A stretch of DNA of 64,000 nucleotides from Wenzhouxiangella sp. XN24. GTDB taxonomy: Bacteria; Pseudomonadota; Gammaproteobacteria; Steroidobacterales; XN24. A program made the position numbers and the translations under genes. The notes beneath the pieces were generated by a model that had not been told where the DNA came from, made no database searches, and saw nothing but the letters and a program-made list of their open reading frames with translations. The stretch lies in the NCBI RefSeq assembly GCF_011064545.1, contig NZ_JAAMFG010000034.1:639067-703066 (forward strand). Reading direction: 5' to 3'. Shown here one piece after another: positions 56,118 through 64,000 of the stretch (the stretch's first letter is position 1; the number at the start of each line of letters is the position of its first letter).

Positions 56118-56526
56118 CTATTCCTCGGTCGCTCGCGATTCCGCTTAACGTTATTCTTCAGGGCATCAGGCCTCGAATCTACCACGCCGTTCACAGATAC
56201 GATGACTCCTGGACCAGTAACCCGGGGATGGACCCTGAGTCGGCTTGATCGACTATCCCATTCAGTGATTGCGAAAGGATCCCCGAAGGTTGCTATTATT
56301 AGGCTTTACTAATTGACTCGATCTGTCCATAGCAGTTCTGTGATGCGTGCACTCAGGCGTAACCAGCAAATATGGCCTACTTACTCAAGTGCTGCCTGGC
56401 TTCCAGCCTCGCGGGTTCTTAAATAGGTAGAACGCTTCCCCATCCAGTTATGCAAACTCAGGCTGGTCGTCGACATCTGGTACCGGATCTGATCCTGCGA
56501 AATGCAATTTTGGAGTTTGCTGAGAC
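56118..56526. other. Divergent intergenic region
   Basis: About 410 bases, more AT-rich than the genes, between the divergent GT2 gene and the secreted protein gene. No RNA, repeat or clear promoter motif could be defended. Confidence 0.4.
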
Positions 56527-57348
56527 ATGAAAATCCTGATCTGCTCAACCTTGGCGGGCCTCGCCATGCTTGCTCCGATGGTGGGGTCGGCATCCGAATG
56601 TGCCCAATGGCAGCCCGCGCAGCCGGCATGGCTCTGGTGCGACGACTTTTCGTCTAACGATGCGCTCGAATCCCGTTACGAGGATGTCGGAGGTACTGGA
56701 ATGAGTATCTCCGGGGACGTGGCCTTGAGCCCGCCGAACTCACTGCGGCAAAGTTACGAGAGTGGCCAGGTCAGCGCGGGATGGATCGCCAAGGTAGAGG
56801 ACACCGGGTTCCCAGACCACATTTTTGTTCGTTGGTACCACCTTTTCGCCGACGGATTCTCGACGTTCCCGCCGAAAATGGCTCGCGTTCGATACCGGGA
56901 ACGGAGCGACTCGTGGGAGACAGAGTACGCAGTCCATGCGTGGGTCGAGCCGGACGGCGAACTGGTAGCCGACGTGTTCGCCCGCAACAGCACGCAAGCG
57001 AACGCCTCCGGCTGGCTCCCGAAGGCCAGTTCGGGATTTCGCTTTGCCGGCCGAAACGGGCAGTGGGTGGCGATCGAGATGGAAGTCAAATTAAACACAC
57101 CAGGCAGCCGGGACGGCCACTATCGGTTCTGGGTAGATGGCGAGCTGGTCATTGAACGCCTCGACATAGACCTCCGCGGCGGCCGCTCGGAAGGCATCAA
57201 CGAGGTCATGCTGGATGCCTACTGGAACGGAGGTGCCACCGGACAACTCGACCGTTATTACGACAATCTCGTGATCTCAACCGAGAGAATCGGCTTGATC
57301 ACGACTGCCAGTCCGCCCCGGGCGCCGGGTGACGTGCGCGTGGACTGA
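56527..57348 (+). CDS. Secreted polysaccharide-lyase-like/concanavalin-fold protein
   Basis: 273 residues. Signal peptide (LICSTLAGLAMLAPMVGSA-SE). The mature part reads WLWCDDFSSNDALESRYEDVGG, DHIFVRWYHLFADGFSTFPPKMARVRYRERSDSW, GQWVAIEMEVKLNTPGSRDGHYRFWVDGELVIER and LDRYYDNLVISTERIG: a beta-sandwich pattern seen in PL14/PL20-type and LamG-like proteins. It is likely periplasmic or extracellular and could bind or cut the polymer. The catalytic residues cannot be named. It starts a plus-strand run with two GT4 genes and the flippase. Confidence 0.6.
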   Translation: MKILICSTLAGLAMLAPMVGSASECAQWQPAQPAWLWCDDFSSNDALESRYEDVGGTGMSISGDVALSPPNSLRQSYESGQVSAGWIAKVEDTGFPDHIFVRWYHLFADGFSTFPPKMARVRYRERSDSWETEYAVHAWVEPDGELVADVFARNSTQANASGWLPKASSGFRFAGRNGQWVAIEMEVKLNTPGSRDGHYRFWVDGELVIERLDIDLRGGRSEGINEVMLDAYWNGGATGQLDRYYDNLVISTERIGLITTASPPRAPGDVRVD

Positions 57349-57374
57349 CGCACGCAATTCTCTCGACGATACCC

Positions 57375-58490
57375 GTGAAGAAGGTCTTGCACTTGAGGGC
57401 GTCCGGCGCACTTCTCGGCGCGGAGCAGGTGGTGCTCGAGTTGTGCCGCAACTCGCCGAAGTACGGCTACGAATCAGCCTTGTGCGTGCCCGTAGATAAT
57501 GGATCCGGCGAGCCAGAGTTGATCCGCGCAGCCCGGGCACAAGGGACCGAAGTGCTTCCAGTCTCGTTCTCTTCACCGTTCTCTGTGAGGTCGATCGCCA
57601 CCGTTCGGGAGTGCTTGCGTACCCAAGGCGCCGACGTGATCCACACGCACGGATATCGTGAGGACTTTTATGCGCTCGGTCTCGGAGGCAACGCGCGGCT
57701 CGTGGCCACCAATCACTTATGGAAAACGACCACAAGACGGCTCCGTTTCTATGCCGGCATGGACGCCTACCTGCTTCGCACCTTCGACCATGTAGTGGCG
57801 GTTTCCGGAAACGTACGCGACCAGATGCTGGCGAAGGGAATCAGTGGGCAGCTCGTTTCGGTAATCCCGAATGGGATTAGCCCAATTGAACCGGATACCA
57901 ACGACTCGGGTGACTTGATCGCCGAGTTCCCAAGCCTGCGTAACAAGACCGTCCTGGTTTCGGTGAGTACGCTTACTCCCGAGAAGGGCCATATGTATGC
58001 GCTCGAGGCGTTGAAGTCGCTGTCTGACGAGGGCTTGGATTTCCATTGGCTCGTGGCGGGTGAAGGGCGTTGTGAAAGCCAACTACGCTCGCAAGCTGAT
58101 GCGCTCGGCCTCTCGCAGCGCGTTACGTTTGCCGGACACCGATCCGATGTAAAACGCATCCTTCGAGCCGCCGACATTTTTCTGATGCCTTCTCTTGCCG
58201 AGGGTCTCCCGATCGCGATGCTCGAGGCGATGTGGTGCGGTCCGGCGATTGTCGCCACCCGTGTTGGAGACATCGAGTTTGCATTGGCGGACGGACAGTG
58301 CGGCTTTCTCGCCGACCCCGGTGATGCCGGTTCACTCGAGTCAGCCCTTCGTCAAGCTCTGTCGTCCGCCGGTTCGCGCAAGAGCGTCACCGACTCGGCG
58401 CTCCAGCGGGTCTCCGAAAAGCTATCAGCAGACGCAATGACCCGGTCCTATTGCTCCCTGTACGACAAACTCTTGTCGGTGAAGCCCTGA
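57375..58490 (+). CDS. GT4 family glycosyltransferase
   Basis: 371 residues from GTG 57375. KKVLHLRASGALLGAEQVVLELCRNSPKYGYESAL, DVIHTHGYREDFYALGLGG, SVIPNGISPI, VLVSVSTLTPEKGHMYALEALKSL, HWLVAGEGRCESQL, RAADIFLMPSLAEGLPIAMLEAMWCGPAIVATRVGDIEFAL (EX7E: EGLPIAMLE). Typical GT-B. Its stop overlaps the start of the next GT4 gene (TGATG at 58488-58492). Confidence 0.93.
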   Translation: MKKVLHLRASGALLGAEQVVLELCRNSPKYGYESALCVPVDNGSGEPELIRAARAQGTEVLPVSFSSPFSVRSIATVRECLRTQGADVIHTHGYREDFYALGLGGNARLVATNHLWKTTTRRLRFYAGMDAYLLRTFDHVVAVSGNVRDQMLAKGISGQLVSVIPNGISPIEPDTNDSGDLIAEFPSLRNKTVLVSVSTLTPEKGHMYALEALKSLSDEGLDFHWLVAGEGRCESQLRSQADALGLSQRVTFAGHRSDVKRILRAADIFLMPSLAEGLPIAMLEAMWCGPAIVATRVGDIEFALADGQCGFLADPGDAGSLESALRQALSSAGSRKSVTDSALQRVSEKLSADAMTRSYCSLYDKLLSVKP

Positions 58491-59599
58491 TGCCGTCCCG
58501 CGTCGGCCTGTTCATCGACACTTCGTCGATTGGTGGCGCGGAAGTCATCGTTGCGGAGCTCGCCCAGGCGATATCCGAATCCGGTCACCGGCCAGTGCTA
58601 TTGCATTTTGGCAACGCCCCGTTGCTCGAGACTGCGAGCGAGGCGGGCCTGGAGTCCCATTTCGTGCGCGGCCTCAAGGATTACAAGTCCATGATCCGCG
58701 TGCCAATATTTACTTATCGTTTCGCCCGACAGCTGAGAGATTTGAAGCTCGATGTCCTCCACTCCCACTTGTTCGGCCCAATCGTCGGCGGCGCGGCCGC
58801 GGCGCGGTTCTCCGGCACCACTCATGTCGGGACGCTACACGATACGTATGTTGTCGAAGAGCGGATTTCCAGAGCCCGCCTGCTTCGCCTGACTGCTGCT
58901 CTTGGCACAAAACTCGTCACGGTCTCGGAGGCCATGACCGACTTCTATAGCCGAGTGACTGGGATGCCGGAATCCCGTTTCCAGACGATCCCAAACGGAG
59001 TGAAGCCGAACACTCCAATGCGATCAAGAGCCGCTATACGGACCGAGCTTGGTATTCCGGATCACCAATGCGTCCTCGTCATGGTGGCCCGGCTCGTGCC
59101 GCTTAAGCGCCATGACCTGCTACTCGATGCGATCAGCGGCCTGCCGCAGGAGGTTTCGCCCCGTGTTACGGTGCTCATGGTCGGGGATGGTCCCTCGCAG
59201 GGTGAGATCGAGAGACTGTGCCGGCGCGACCACGGTCTGCACGACGTCCGACTGCTGGGATTCCGCACGGATGTCGGTGACATACTCAATGCGGCCGACG
59301 TGTTCGTCCTACCTTCGGATTCGGAGGGAATGAGCCGGAGTATCCTGGAAGCAATGGCCGCCGGCTTACCCTGCATAGCCAGCGACGCAGGTGCGAACCC
59401 TGAGTTGGTAAGAGAGGGCGTGAACGGCCTTACCTTTCCTACCGGTGATGCAGCCGCCCTTCGTCGATGTTTGCAGTGCTTGCTCGAGGATCCGGCCGAG
59501 CGTGCAAGGATGGGACACCAATCACTTCGGATCGTCGAAGAAGGCTATTCCCACCAGGGCATGATCGACCGGTACCTTGGCCTGTACGGCCTGCAATGA
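58490..59599 (+). CDS. GT4 family glycosyltransferase
   Basis: 369 residues from ATG 58490. RVGLFIDTSSIGGAEVIVAELAQAISESGHRPVLLHFG, DVLHSHLFGPIVGGAAAARF, TIPNGVKPNTPM, LVMVARLVPLKRHDLLLDAISGL, VLMVGDGPSQGEIERLC, NAADVFVLPSDSEGMSRSILEAMAAGLPCIASDAGANPELV (EX7E: EGMSRSILE). Paralogue of the preceding GT4. It adds a further sugar to the repeat unit. The flippase gene follows after 7 bases. Confidence 0.93.
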   Translation: MPSRVGLFIDTSSIGGAEVIVAELAQAISESGHRPVLLHFGNAPLLETASEAGLESHFVRGLKDYKSMIRVPIFTYRFARQLRDLKLDVLHSHLFGPIVGGAAAARFSGTTHVGTLHDTYVVEERISRARLLRLTAALGTKLVTVSEAMTDFYSRVTGMPESRFQTIPNGVKPNTPMRSRAAIRTELGIPDHQCVLVMVARLVPLKRHDLLLDAISGLPQEVSPRVTVLMVGDGPSQGEIERLCRRDHGLHDVRLLGFRTDVGDILNAADVFVLPSDSEGMSRSILEAMAAGLPCIASDAGANPELVREGVNGLTFPTGDAAALRRCLQCLLEDPAERARMGHQSLRIVEEGYSHQGMIDRYLGLYGLQ

Positions 59600-59606
59600 A
59601 TGACCA

Positions 59607-61082
59607 ATGCTGAAAGCGCGAGAAAAGAACCGGCTGATCGGAGGGCTTCGTTGGAGAATCGTCCTTCAGTTCTCGGCGCAGGTACTGTCCTGGCTCGTTA
59701 CGCTGCTCGTGATTCGCATCCTGACCCCGGCAGACTATGGACTCGCGGCGCTTTCAGGGATCGTCACGATTCTCGCCCTGCTGGTAGCAGACGTGGGACT
59801 CGGCGCGGCGATCGTGCAGGCGAAACGCGTTAATCGCGCCAGTATCCGCGCCGCGACTTCCCTGGTGCTGATGGCGTCATTGTTGCTTTGGTTGCTTGCC
59901 GCGGCGTTCGCCCCACTTCTGGGTCGAGTGTTCGAAGAGCCGCGGCTTCCGCTTGTCATCACGATCTCGATGCTCAATATCCTCTTTCACGCATTGGGCG
60001 CGGTTCCCTCCGCGTTGTTGAGCCGACATCTTCGCTTTAAGGAGCGTTCTCAGGTCGAGTTCGCGGGCGCACTCACGGTATCCCTTTCTACACTAGCTCT
60101 CGCTCTGTTGGGCATGGGCGTATGGGCATTGATTTTGGGAACGTTGACCGGAACCCTGCTGAGGTCAATATGCTTTGGTTCACTAATTCCCATCACCTCC
60201 TGGCGTCCCTCCGCCAACTTGGGAAGAGCGTTTCGCCTCGTTAATTTCGGTGTATGGAAATTCCTTGGCGATATCGCATTCTATTTGTGCCAGAAAGGCC
60301 CCCTGATAGTAATCGGGAAGTTTAACTCTACGGCGTTCCTCGGCACGTTTGTCATGCCCCAAACCCTGATATCCATGCCGATTGACAAAGGCATGTCTAT
60401 CCTCAACCAAATGTCCTTCGCAACATTCTCCCGCGTCCAATCCAACATCGAAGATGTGCGTCGTGGCTATCTGCTGACGATGAAAGCATCCACCATCGTC
60501 CTCGCACCGGTTTTCGTCGGCCTGGCAGTGGTCGGCGACCTGTTCGTCGTGCATGTCCTAGGTGAGAACTGGCTGGACGCCGCGTTTATCATGCCGATTT
60601 TTTCGCTGGCAGGGTTGGCCCTGACCTACCTGAGCCAGTCGAGCCCAATCCTAGTCGGAGTCGGGCGGCCACGAAGCATGCTGAGAAACCTTTTGATTCG
60701 AAGTGGAGTATTGATTGGCTTCGTCGCACCCGGGGCGATCCGGTCCTCGTTGGAAGAAACAGCGCTAGGGTTCTTCGCTGCCACCTGGATCCTCGCCATT
60801 CGCGAGGCAAGAGCGGTATGCCAGACGATTGGCCTGTCACCGCTTAGCGCGCTTCGGCCGCTACTGGGAAGCCTTGGTCCCGCGGCCTTTATGGGCGCCT
60901 TTGTACTCGCCGTGCGTCATGTGCTGCTTTCCTGGGGTACCAGTGAGCTTAACGTACTTACGGCTTCAGTAGTGGTCGGTGTTTTGTCCTATCTAGCACT
61001 CGTTTCACTACTTGCACCTGAAACGAGCCGGTTTATTCTAAGAACCCTCTTAGCTCGCCAAAAGCCAAGCGAACCAGGCTAA
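59607..61082 (+). CDS. Wzx-type oligosaccharide flippase (MOP superfamily)
   Basis: 491 residues, 12-14 hydrophobic helices. Opens GGLRWRIVLQFSAQVLSWLVTLLVIRILTPADYGLAALSGIVTIL, the MOP/Wzx signature, followed by DVGLGAAIVQAKRV. It flips undecaprenyl-linked repeat units across the inner membrane. Last gene of the polysaccharide locus before the insertion elements; no Wzy polymerase was clearly recognised in the window. Confidence 0.92.
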   Translation: MLKAREKNRLIGGLRWRIVLQFSAQVLSWLVTLLVIRILTPADYGLAALSGIVTILALLVADVGLGAAIVQAKRVNRASIRAATSLVLMASLLLWLLAAAFAPLLGRVFEEPRLPLVITISMLNILFHALGAVPSALLSRHLRFKERSQVEFAGALTVSLSTLALALLGMGVWALILGTLTGTLLRSICFGSLIPITSWRPSANLGRAFRLVNFGVWKFLGDIAFYLCQKGPLIVIGKFNSTAFLGTFVMPQTLISMPIDKGMSILNQMSFATFSRVQSNIEDVRRGYLLTMKASTIVLAPVFVGLAVVGDLFVVHVLGENWLDAAFIMPIFSLAGLALTYLSQSSPILVGVGRPRSMLRNLLIRSGVLIGFVAPGAIRSSLEETALGFFAATWILAIREARAVCQTIGLSPLSALRPLLGSLGPAAFMGAFVLAVRHVLLSWGTSELNVLTASVVVGVLSYLALVSLLAPETSRFILRTLLARQKPSEPG

Positions 61083-61239
61083 AGAATGTAAGACGGCACA
61101 TGTGAACTTCCCTCGTAACCGTCCCACTCTCGTCGGTAGGCAAATAGGAGGGTGATTTGGCATCTTAAGGACAAGAGGTACTGATCACGAATTCACGGTT
61201 CACTGACACACAGATCGCCTCAATCCGTAAGCTTCCCCG

Positions 61240-61541
61240 TCAAGGCGACAGTTCATAAGTAGAGATTCCGGCGGATTGTAGACGGGCTTCCATGGGCGTC
61301 AGGTCGTCCAACGCGTCATGGGGCCGCTCCTCGTTGTACTCGATCATCCACCAGTGGACAGCCTCCCGGACGTCGTCTAGCGTGGTGAACAGGTGTTGGT
61401 CGAGCAGCTCATCCCGGAAGGTCCGGTTGAAACGCTCGATGTACGCGTTCTGGTTTGGCTTACCCGGCTGGATGTACTGGATGGCCATGCCGTTGTGCTT
61501 GGCCCAGCTGGTGAAGGCTTCGCCCAGGAACTCCGGGCCGT
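61240..61541 (-). pseudogene. IS3-family transposase orfB, 3' part (interrupted)
   Basis: About 100 codons on the minus strand beginning GPEFLGEAFTSWAKHNGMAIQYIQPGKPNQNAYIERFNRTFRDELL and ending STYELSP. This is the C-terminal part of an rve integrase domain, with the final DDE glutamate in YIERFNR. The upstream half ends with VLRTDN at 63.17 kb. The two halves join precisely as LRTDN-GPEF, so the gene was split by the IS110-family insertion between them. Confidence 0.92.
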
Positions 61542-61669
61542 AGTACATATGGAACAGGGATTCAGAGTCTCCATAGGTCCGGCCGATGCCAAGAGTCAGT
61601 TGGCCACGGCGACATACAGATTTCCTAGAGTAGTGAATGCAACTTCGCACTTCTAGGAGGTATGCCACC

Positions 61670-62905
61670 GTGACCAGTTTCAACGATACGGCGCCTGAAG
61701 CGACTTTGGTAGCCATTGATGTCGCCAAGGCCAAGAACGACGTAGTGATCGAACGACCTGGACTCGCGACGCGCCAGCGATTGAAGGTGCTCAACACGAG
61801 CTCAGAGCATCAACGCCTGATTCAGCGCCTACGGGATTTGGGTGGCCCGATCCAGATCGGGCTCGAGGCAACGGGCAACTATCACCGTGCGATCGCGTGG
61901 ACCTTGCTGCAGGCAGGGTTCGATGTACGCCTGATCTCGTCGGTCGCCCTGGCCCGTACAAGAGAGGCGCTGCATAACGGCTGGGACAAGAACGATCCCA
62001 AGGACGCGCAGGTGATGCTGCACATGCTGAGGATCGGCGCGACACAGCGTTACTATGATCCGATGGTTGAGGGCATCAACGACTGGCAAGAGCTATCGAA
62101 GACGCACGAGACCATCTCCAAGGCCAAGACTGAAGCATTGCATCGACTGCAGACACACTATCTGCCGTTGTACTTCCCGGAGATTGATCGCTTCCGGCAT
62201 AACTCCCGCTCTGAGTGGTTCTTCGTGTTCTTGGACCGCTTCCCGGTGCCATCGGCGATCACCGCGCATTCGCGCGACGAGTTCGTCGAGCAGGCCTGGC
62301 CGATGATCGGGCGCAAGGTATCCAAGGCACGGATTCTTGGGGATATTTACGAGACCGCACGAACCTCGATCGGGCTGCCTGTGGCAGCCGATTCCGCGGC
62401 TGTGATGATGTACCGGTTGGTGATTGCGCTGATCCGGCAGTTAATCCAGCAGCGAGACGAGATTGAACGGCGATCTCATGAGCTGCTGGCGGATCATCGA
62501 GACTACCAGCGTCTTCGACAACTTCCCGGCGTCGGGCCGATTAACGCCCTGACCGTCCTGGCCGAGGCCGGCGATCTGCGTCGGTTTCGCCATCACCGCC
62601 AATTTCTTAAGTTCTGTGGCTTTGACCTGGCCACGCATCAGTCCGGCCAGTTCCGGGGGCAGTCCAAGCTCTCCAAGCATGGCAATGCAAGACTCCGGCG
62701 CGCATTCTGGATGGCGGGTCAGATCGCGGTCCGGCAGCGGGAAAACAACTTTCGTGACAAGTATGAGAGGTACATTGCTCGAGATCGGGATAACCGAGAC
62801 CTGAAGCGCAAGGCACTGACCGCGGTAGCAGCCAAAATGGCTCGTACCGCTCATGCCATGATCACTAGCGAGACCGATTATCGCCCCTTCCACGGGGTCC
62901 GATAA
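61670..62905 (+). CDS. IS110-family transposase (DEDD, IS1111-like)
   Basis: 411 residues from GTG 61670, which has AGGAGG (61655-61660) nine bases upstream; ATG 61637 is a poorer start. N-terminal RuvC-like DEDD domain: TLVAIDVAKAKNDVVIE (first Asp), IQIGLEATGNYHRAIAWTL (Glu), HNGWDKNDPKDAQVML (Asp pair). C-terminal Tnp_20 domain: LRQLPGVGPINALTVLAEAGDLRRF and FRGQSKLSKHGNARLRRAFWMA with the conserved serine. It is intact and likely active. It is RNA-guided in the characterised members of the family. Confidence 0.93.
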   Translation: MTSFNDTAPEATLVAIDVAKAKNDVVIERPGLATRQRLKVLNTSSEHQRLIQRLRDLGGPIQIGLEATGNYHRAIAWTLLQAGFDVRLISSVALARTREALHNGWDKNDPKDAQVMLHMLRIGATQRYYDPMVEGINDWQELSKTHETISKAKTEALHRLQTHYLPLYFPEIDRFRHNSRSEWFFVFLDRFPVPSAITAHSRDEFVEQAWPMIGRKVSKARILGDIYETARTSIGLPVAADSAAVMMYRLVIALIRQLIQQRDEIERRSHELLADHRDYQRLRQLPGVGPINALTVLAEAGDLRRFRHHRQFLKFCGFDLATHQSGQFRGQSKLSKHGNARLRRAFWMAGQIAVRQRENNFRDKYERYIARDRDNRDLKRKALTAVAAKMARTAHAMITSETDYRPFHGVR

Positions 62906-63169
62906 CCAAGCGGATGAGCCCTCTCTTGCGGGCCGTAAGGGCAACGACCCTGTAGATAATGTTCGGCCTTCCGCTTGGAGCTGGTATCTCGTGTTAAGGA
63001 CGGTGAGGCGCCAATTACGGCAGCCTGTGTTTACTATGGCAGAGAACGACTCGCTACCAACAAGCGGAAACCGCTTGCTGAATTGGCTCGTAGAATGATC
63101 AGCGAATGTGGCTGCAAAGCCCCATTGGAAATCTATGCGCCTTGGCTAACTTGACATCCGCAGGTAGGA
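62906..63169 (+). ncRNA. Candidate bridge RNA region of the IS110-family element
   Basis: The segment right after the transposase stop is structured. CCAAGCGG (62906-62913) pairs with CCGCTTGG (62971-62978), and inside it a hairpin gccct-N3-ttgcgg/ccgtaa-gggc forms. In the IS1111 subgroup the guide (bridge) RNA is encoded at the 3' end of the element, as here. A part of the inner loop (gataatgttcggcc) resembles the target strand gataacggcc, which is suggestive only. Exact RNA ends are unknown. Confidence 0.5.
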
Positions 63170-63172
63170 CGT

Positions 63173-63731
63173 TATCGGTTCTCAGGACTTGCGGCAGACC
63201 ACGCTCTGCCTGCAGCCGCTCGAAGATACGGATCAGCCGCTCGGAGGTGATCGAGGTGTCCACCTCGATGTGCATGGCTTCACGGTTGAAGTCATCGACC
63301 ACATTGAACGTCCGGAACCGCCGGCCGCACAGCAAAGTGTCGGACATGAAGTCAGCCGACCAGACGGTATCCGGCAGCCTCGGCACGTAGAGCGGCACCC
63401 GCAGCCGCTTCGGCAATCGCTTCTTGGCGGGTCGCCGCAGATGCAGGTTCATGCGCTTGTACACCCGATAGATCCGCTTGTGGTTCCACGGCCGGCCCTG
63501 GCGCCGGAGGATCTTCCGGCACTTCCAGAACCCCCGGCTCGGACGGCCCTCCACCAGGGTCGCCAACGCGCCGATCACCTGTGCATCCCGAACCGTCCAG
63601 TCATCCGGAACCCGGTAGAAGGCCGACCGCGACAGTCCCACGCAGCGGCATGATCGAGTCACCGGGAGATCGTGCTCCTCGACCAGATACCGCGCGGCGT
63701 CGCGTTTCGCAGCCGGCCCTACAGTTTTTTT
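63173..63731 (-). pseudogene. IS3-family transposase orfB, 5' part (interrupted)
   Basis: Reads from the frameshift site: DLKKTVGPAAKRDAARYLVEEHDLPVTRSCRCVGLSRSAFYRV, RGFWKCRKILRRQGRPWNHKRIYRVYKRMNLHLRR, DTVWSADFMSDTLLCGRRFRTFNVVDDFNREAM (first catalytic Asp in SADFMSD) and ends at QVLRTDN (second Asp). The next codons, GPEF, are 1.63 kb away across the IS110-family insertion. Confidence 0.92.
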
Positions 63732-63985
63732 GAGATCAGATCCTTCATCGCTGTGTTCTCGAGCGCCAAGTCTGCATACATGCGTTTGAGCCTCGCGTTC
63801 TCGGCTTCGAGCTCTTTGACCCGTTTCAGGTCCGAGGCTTCCATGCCGCCGTACTTCGATTTCCACTTGTAGTACGTGGCCTCCGAAATTCCGTGCTTGC
63901 GGCAAAGCTCGCTGATCCGCATCCCGGCGTCCGCCGACTTCAGGATCGAGACGATCTGCGTCTCCGTGAATCGTGATTTCCTCAT
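63719..63985 (-). CDS. IS3-family OrfA (DNA-binding, HTH)
   Basis: 88 residues: MRKSRFTETQIVSILKSADAGMRISELCRKHGISEATYYKWKSKYGGMEASDLKRVKELEAENARLKRMYADLALENTAMKDLISKKL, an HTH_8-type domain with a leucine-zipper tail, as in the IS407-like branch. It ends in a run of seven A (minus strand; T7 at 63725-63731), read as TCA-AAA-AAA-CTG. A -1 shift on A-AAA-AAA continues into orfB, the usual programmed frameshift making the OrfAB transposase. Confidence 0.93.
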   Translation of the reverse strand: MRKSRFTETQIVSILKSADAGMRISELCRKHGISEATYYKWKSKYGGMEASDLKRVKELEAENARLKRMYADLALENTAMKDLISKKL

Positions 63986-64000
63986 CAGAACCTCCTGGCA

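Larger units (their letters stand above)
61542..63172 (+). mobile_element. IS110-family (IS1111-like) insertion element, 1.63 kb
   Basis: Both junctions can be read because the target reading frame is known: left ...gggcCGT|agtac, right ...aggaCGT|tatcgg, giving the intact target gggcCGTtatcgg. The shared CGT (61539-61541 and 63170-63172) is a core that is not otherwise duplicated, as expected for IS110 recombination. About 130 bases precede the transposase and about 265 follow it, which fits the IS1111 subgroup. An imperfect subterminal inverted pair (tggagactct / tggaaatct) is visible. Confidence 0.85.
61240..64000. mobile_element. IS3-family element, interrupted and cut by the window end
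   Basis: Contains orfA (63719-63985), the 5' part of orfB, and the 3' part of orfB (61240-61541), all on the minus strand, with a 1.63-kb IS110-family element in the middle. The terminal inverted repeats could not be located; the right one is beyond the window. Without the insertion the coding part would be about 1.1 kb, normal for the family. Confidence 0.85.

Overview
ORGANISM. The window is uniformly GC-rich, with densely packed genes in short operons, many joined by 4-base ATGA/GTGA-type overlaps. TypA/BipA, DusA, YbdK, SCO1, a Zrg-type zinc operon, GGDEF/EAL signalling and PEP-CTERM proteins together suggest a free-living high-GC gammaproteobacterium of Chromatiales/Xanthomonadales type. 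This placement is inferred from gene content only. LAYOUT. (1) 1-4.9 kb: housekeeping genes (a histone-like tail, a cyclase-FHA protein, a methyltransferase, an M28 peptidase, dusA). (2) 4.9-8.28 kb: a small accessory island between two copies of the dusA 5' end. It holds HTH/membrane genes, a SnoaL-like protein, a higA relic and parDE; no integrase remains. (3) 8.3-24.9 kb: a TPR protein, SCO1, a nucleotidyltransferase/winged-helix pair, a zinc-uptake-type operon (DUF2796, ABC ATPase, permease, DUF3299), hemerythrin, ybdK, an N-formylglutamate amidohydrolase, a large PAS-GAF-GGDEF-EAL protein and typA. This part is peppered with one repeat family: a 41-bp palindromic core, about 54 bp of spacer, and a GGTCCGACCC terminus. 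One pair of these repeats encloses a RAYT-type Y1 transposase gene, which looks like the autonomous parent. (4) 25-32.9 kb: three PEP-CTERM proteins, each behind a sigma-54-like promoter, galE, and two lipoproteins with Ig-like/FN3 domains. The first lipoprotein lies behind two tandem c-di-GMP-I (GEMM) riboswitches. (5) 33-61 kb: an exopolysaccharide locus with an initiating sugar transferase, GT2/GT4 and GT-C glycosyltransferases, GtrA, a Wzx flippase, methyltransferases, an epimerase, an aminotransferase-like protein, acyltransferases, secreted carbohydrate-active proteins, and a free-standing amino-acid-type adenylation enzyme with its own carrier protein. (6) 61.2-64 kb: an IS3-family element interrupted inside its transposase gene by an IS110-family (IS1111-like) element that carries a structured non-coding segment. 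HOW IT FITS. The common thread is extracellular matrix. The GGDEF-EAL protein could set c-di-GMP levels, and the riboswitch pair would read them for a surface lipoprotein. Sigma-54 promoters would drive the PEP-CTERM proteins that depend on an exosortase (not in the window). CRP-type palindromes upstream of three transcription units in this region hint at shared control. The polysaccharide locus would make the polymer, possibly decorated with an aminoacyl or acyl group from the adenylation/carrier module. LIMITS. All assignments come from reading the sequence and from knowledge of protein families; no database searches or structure predictions were run.
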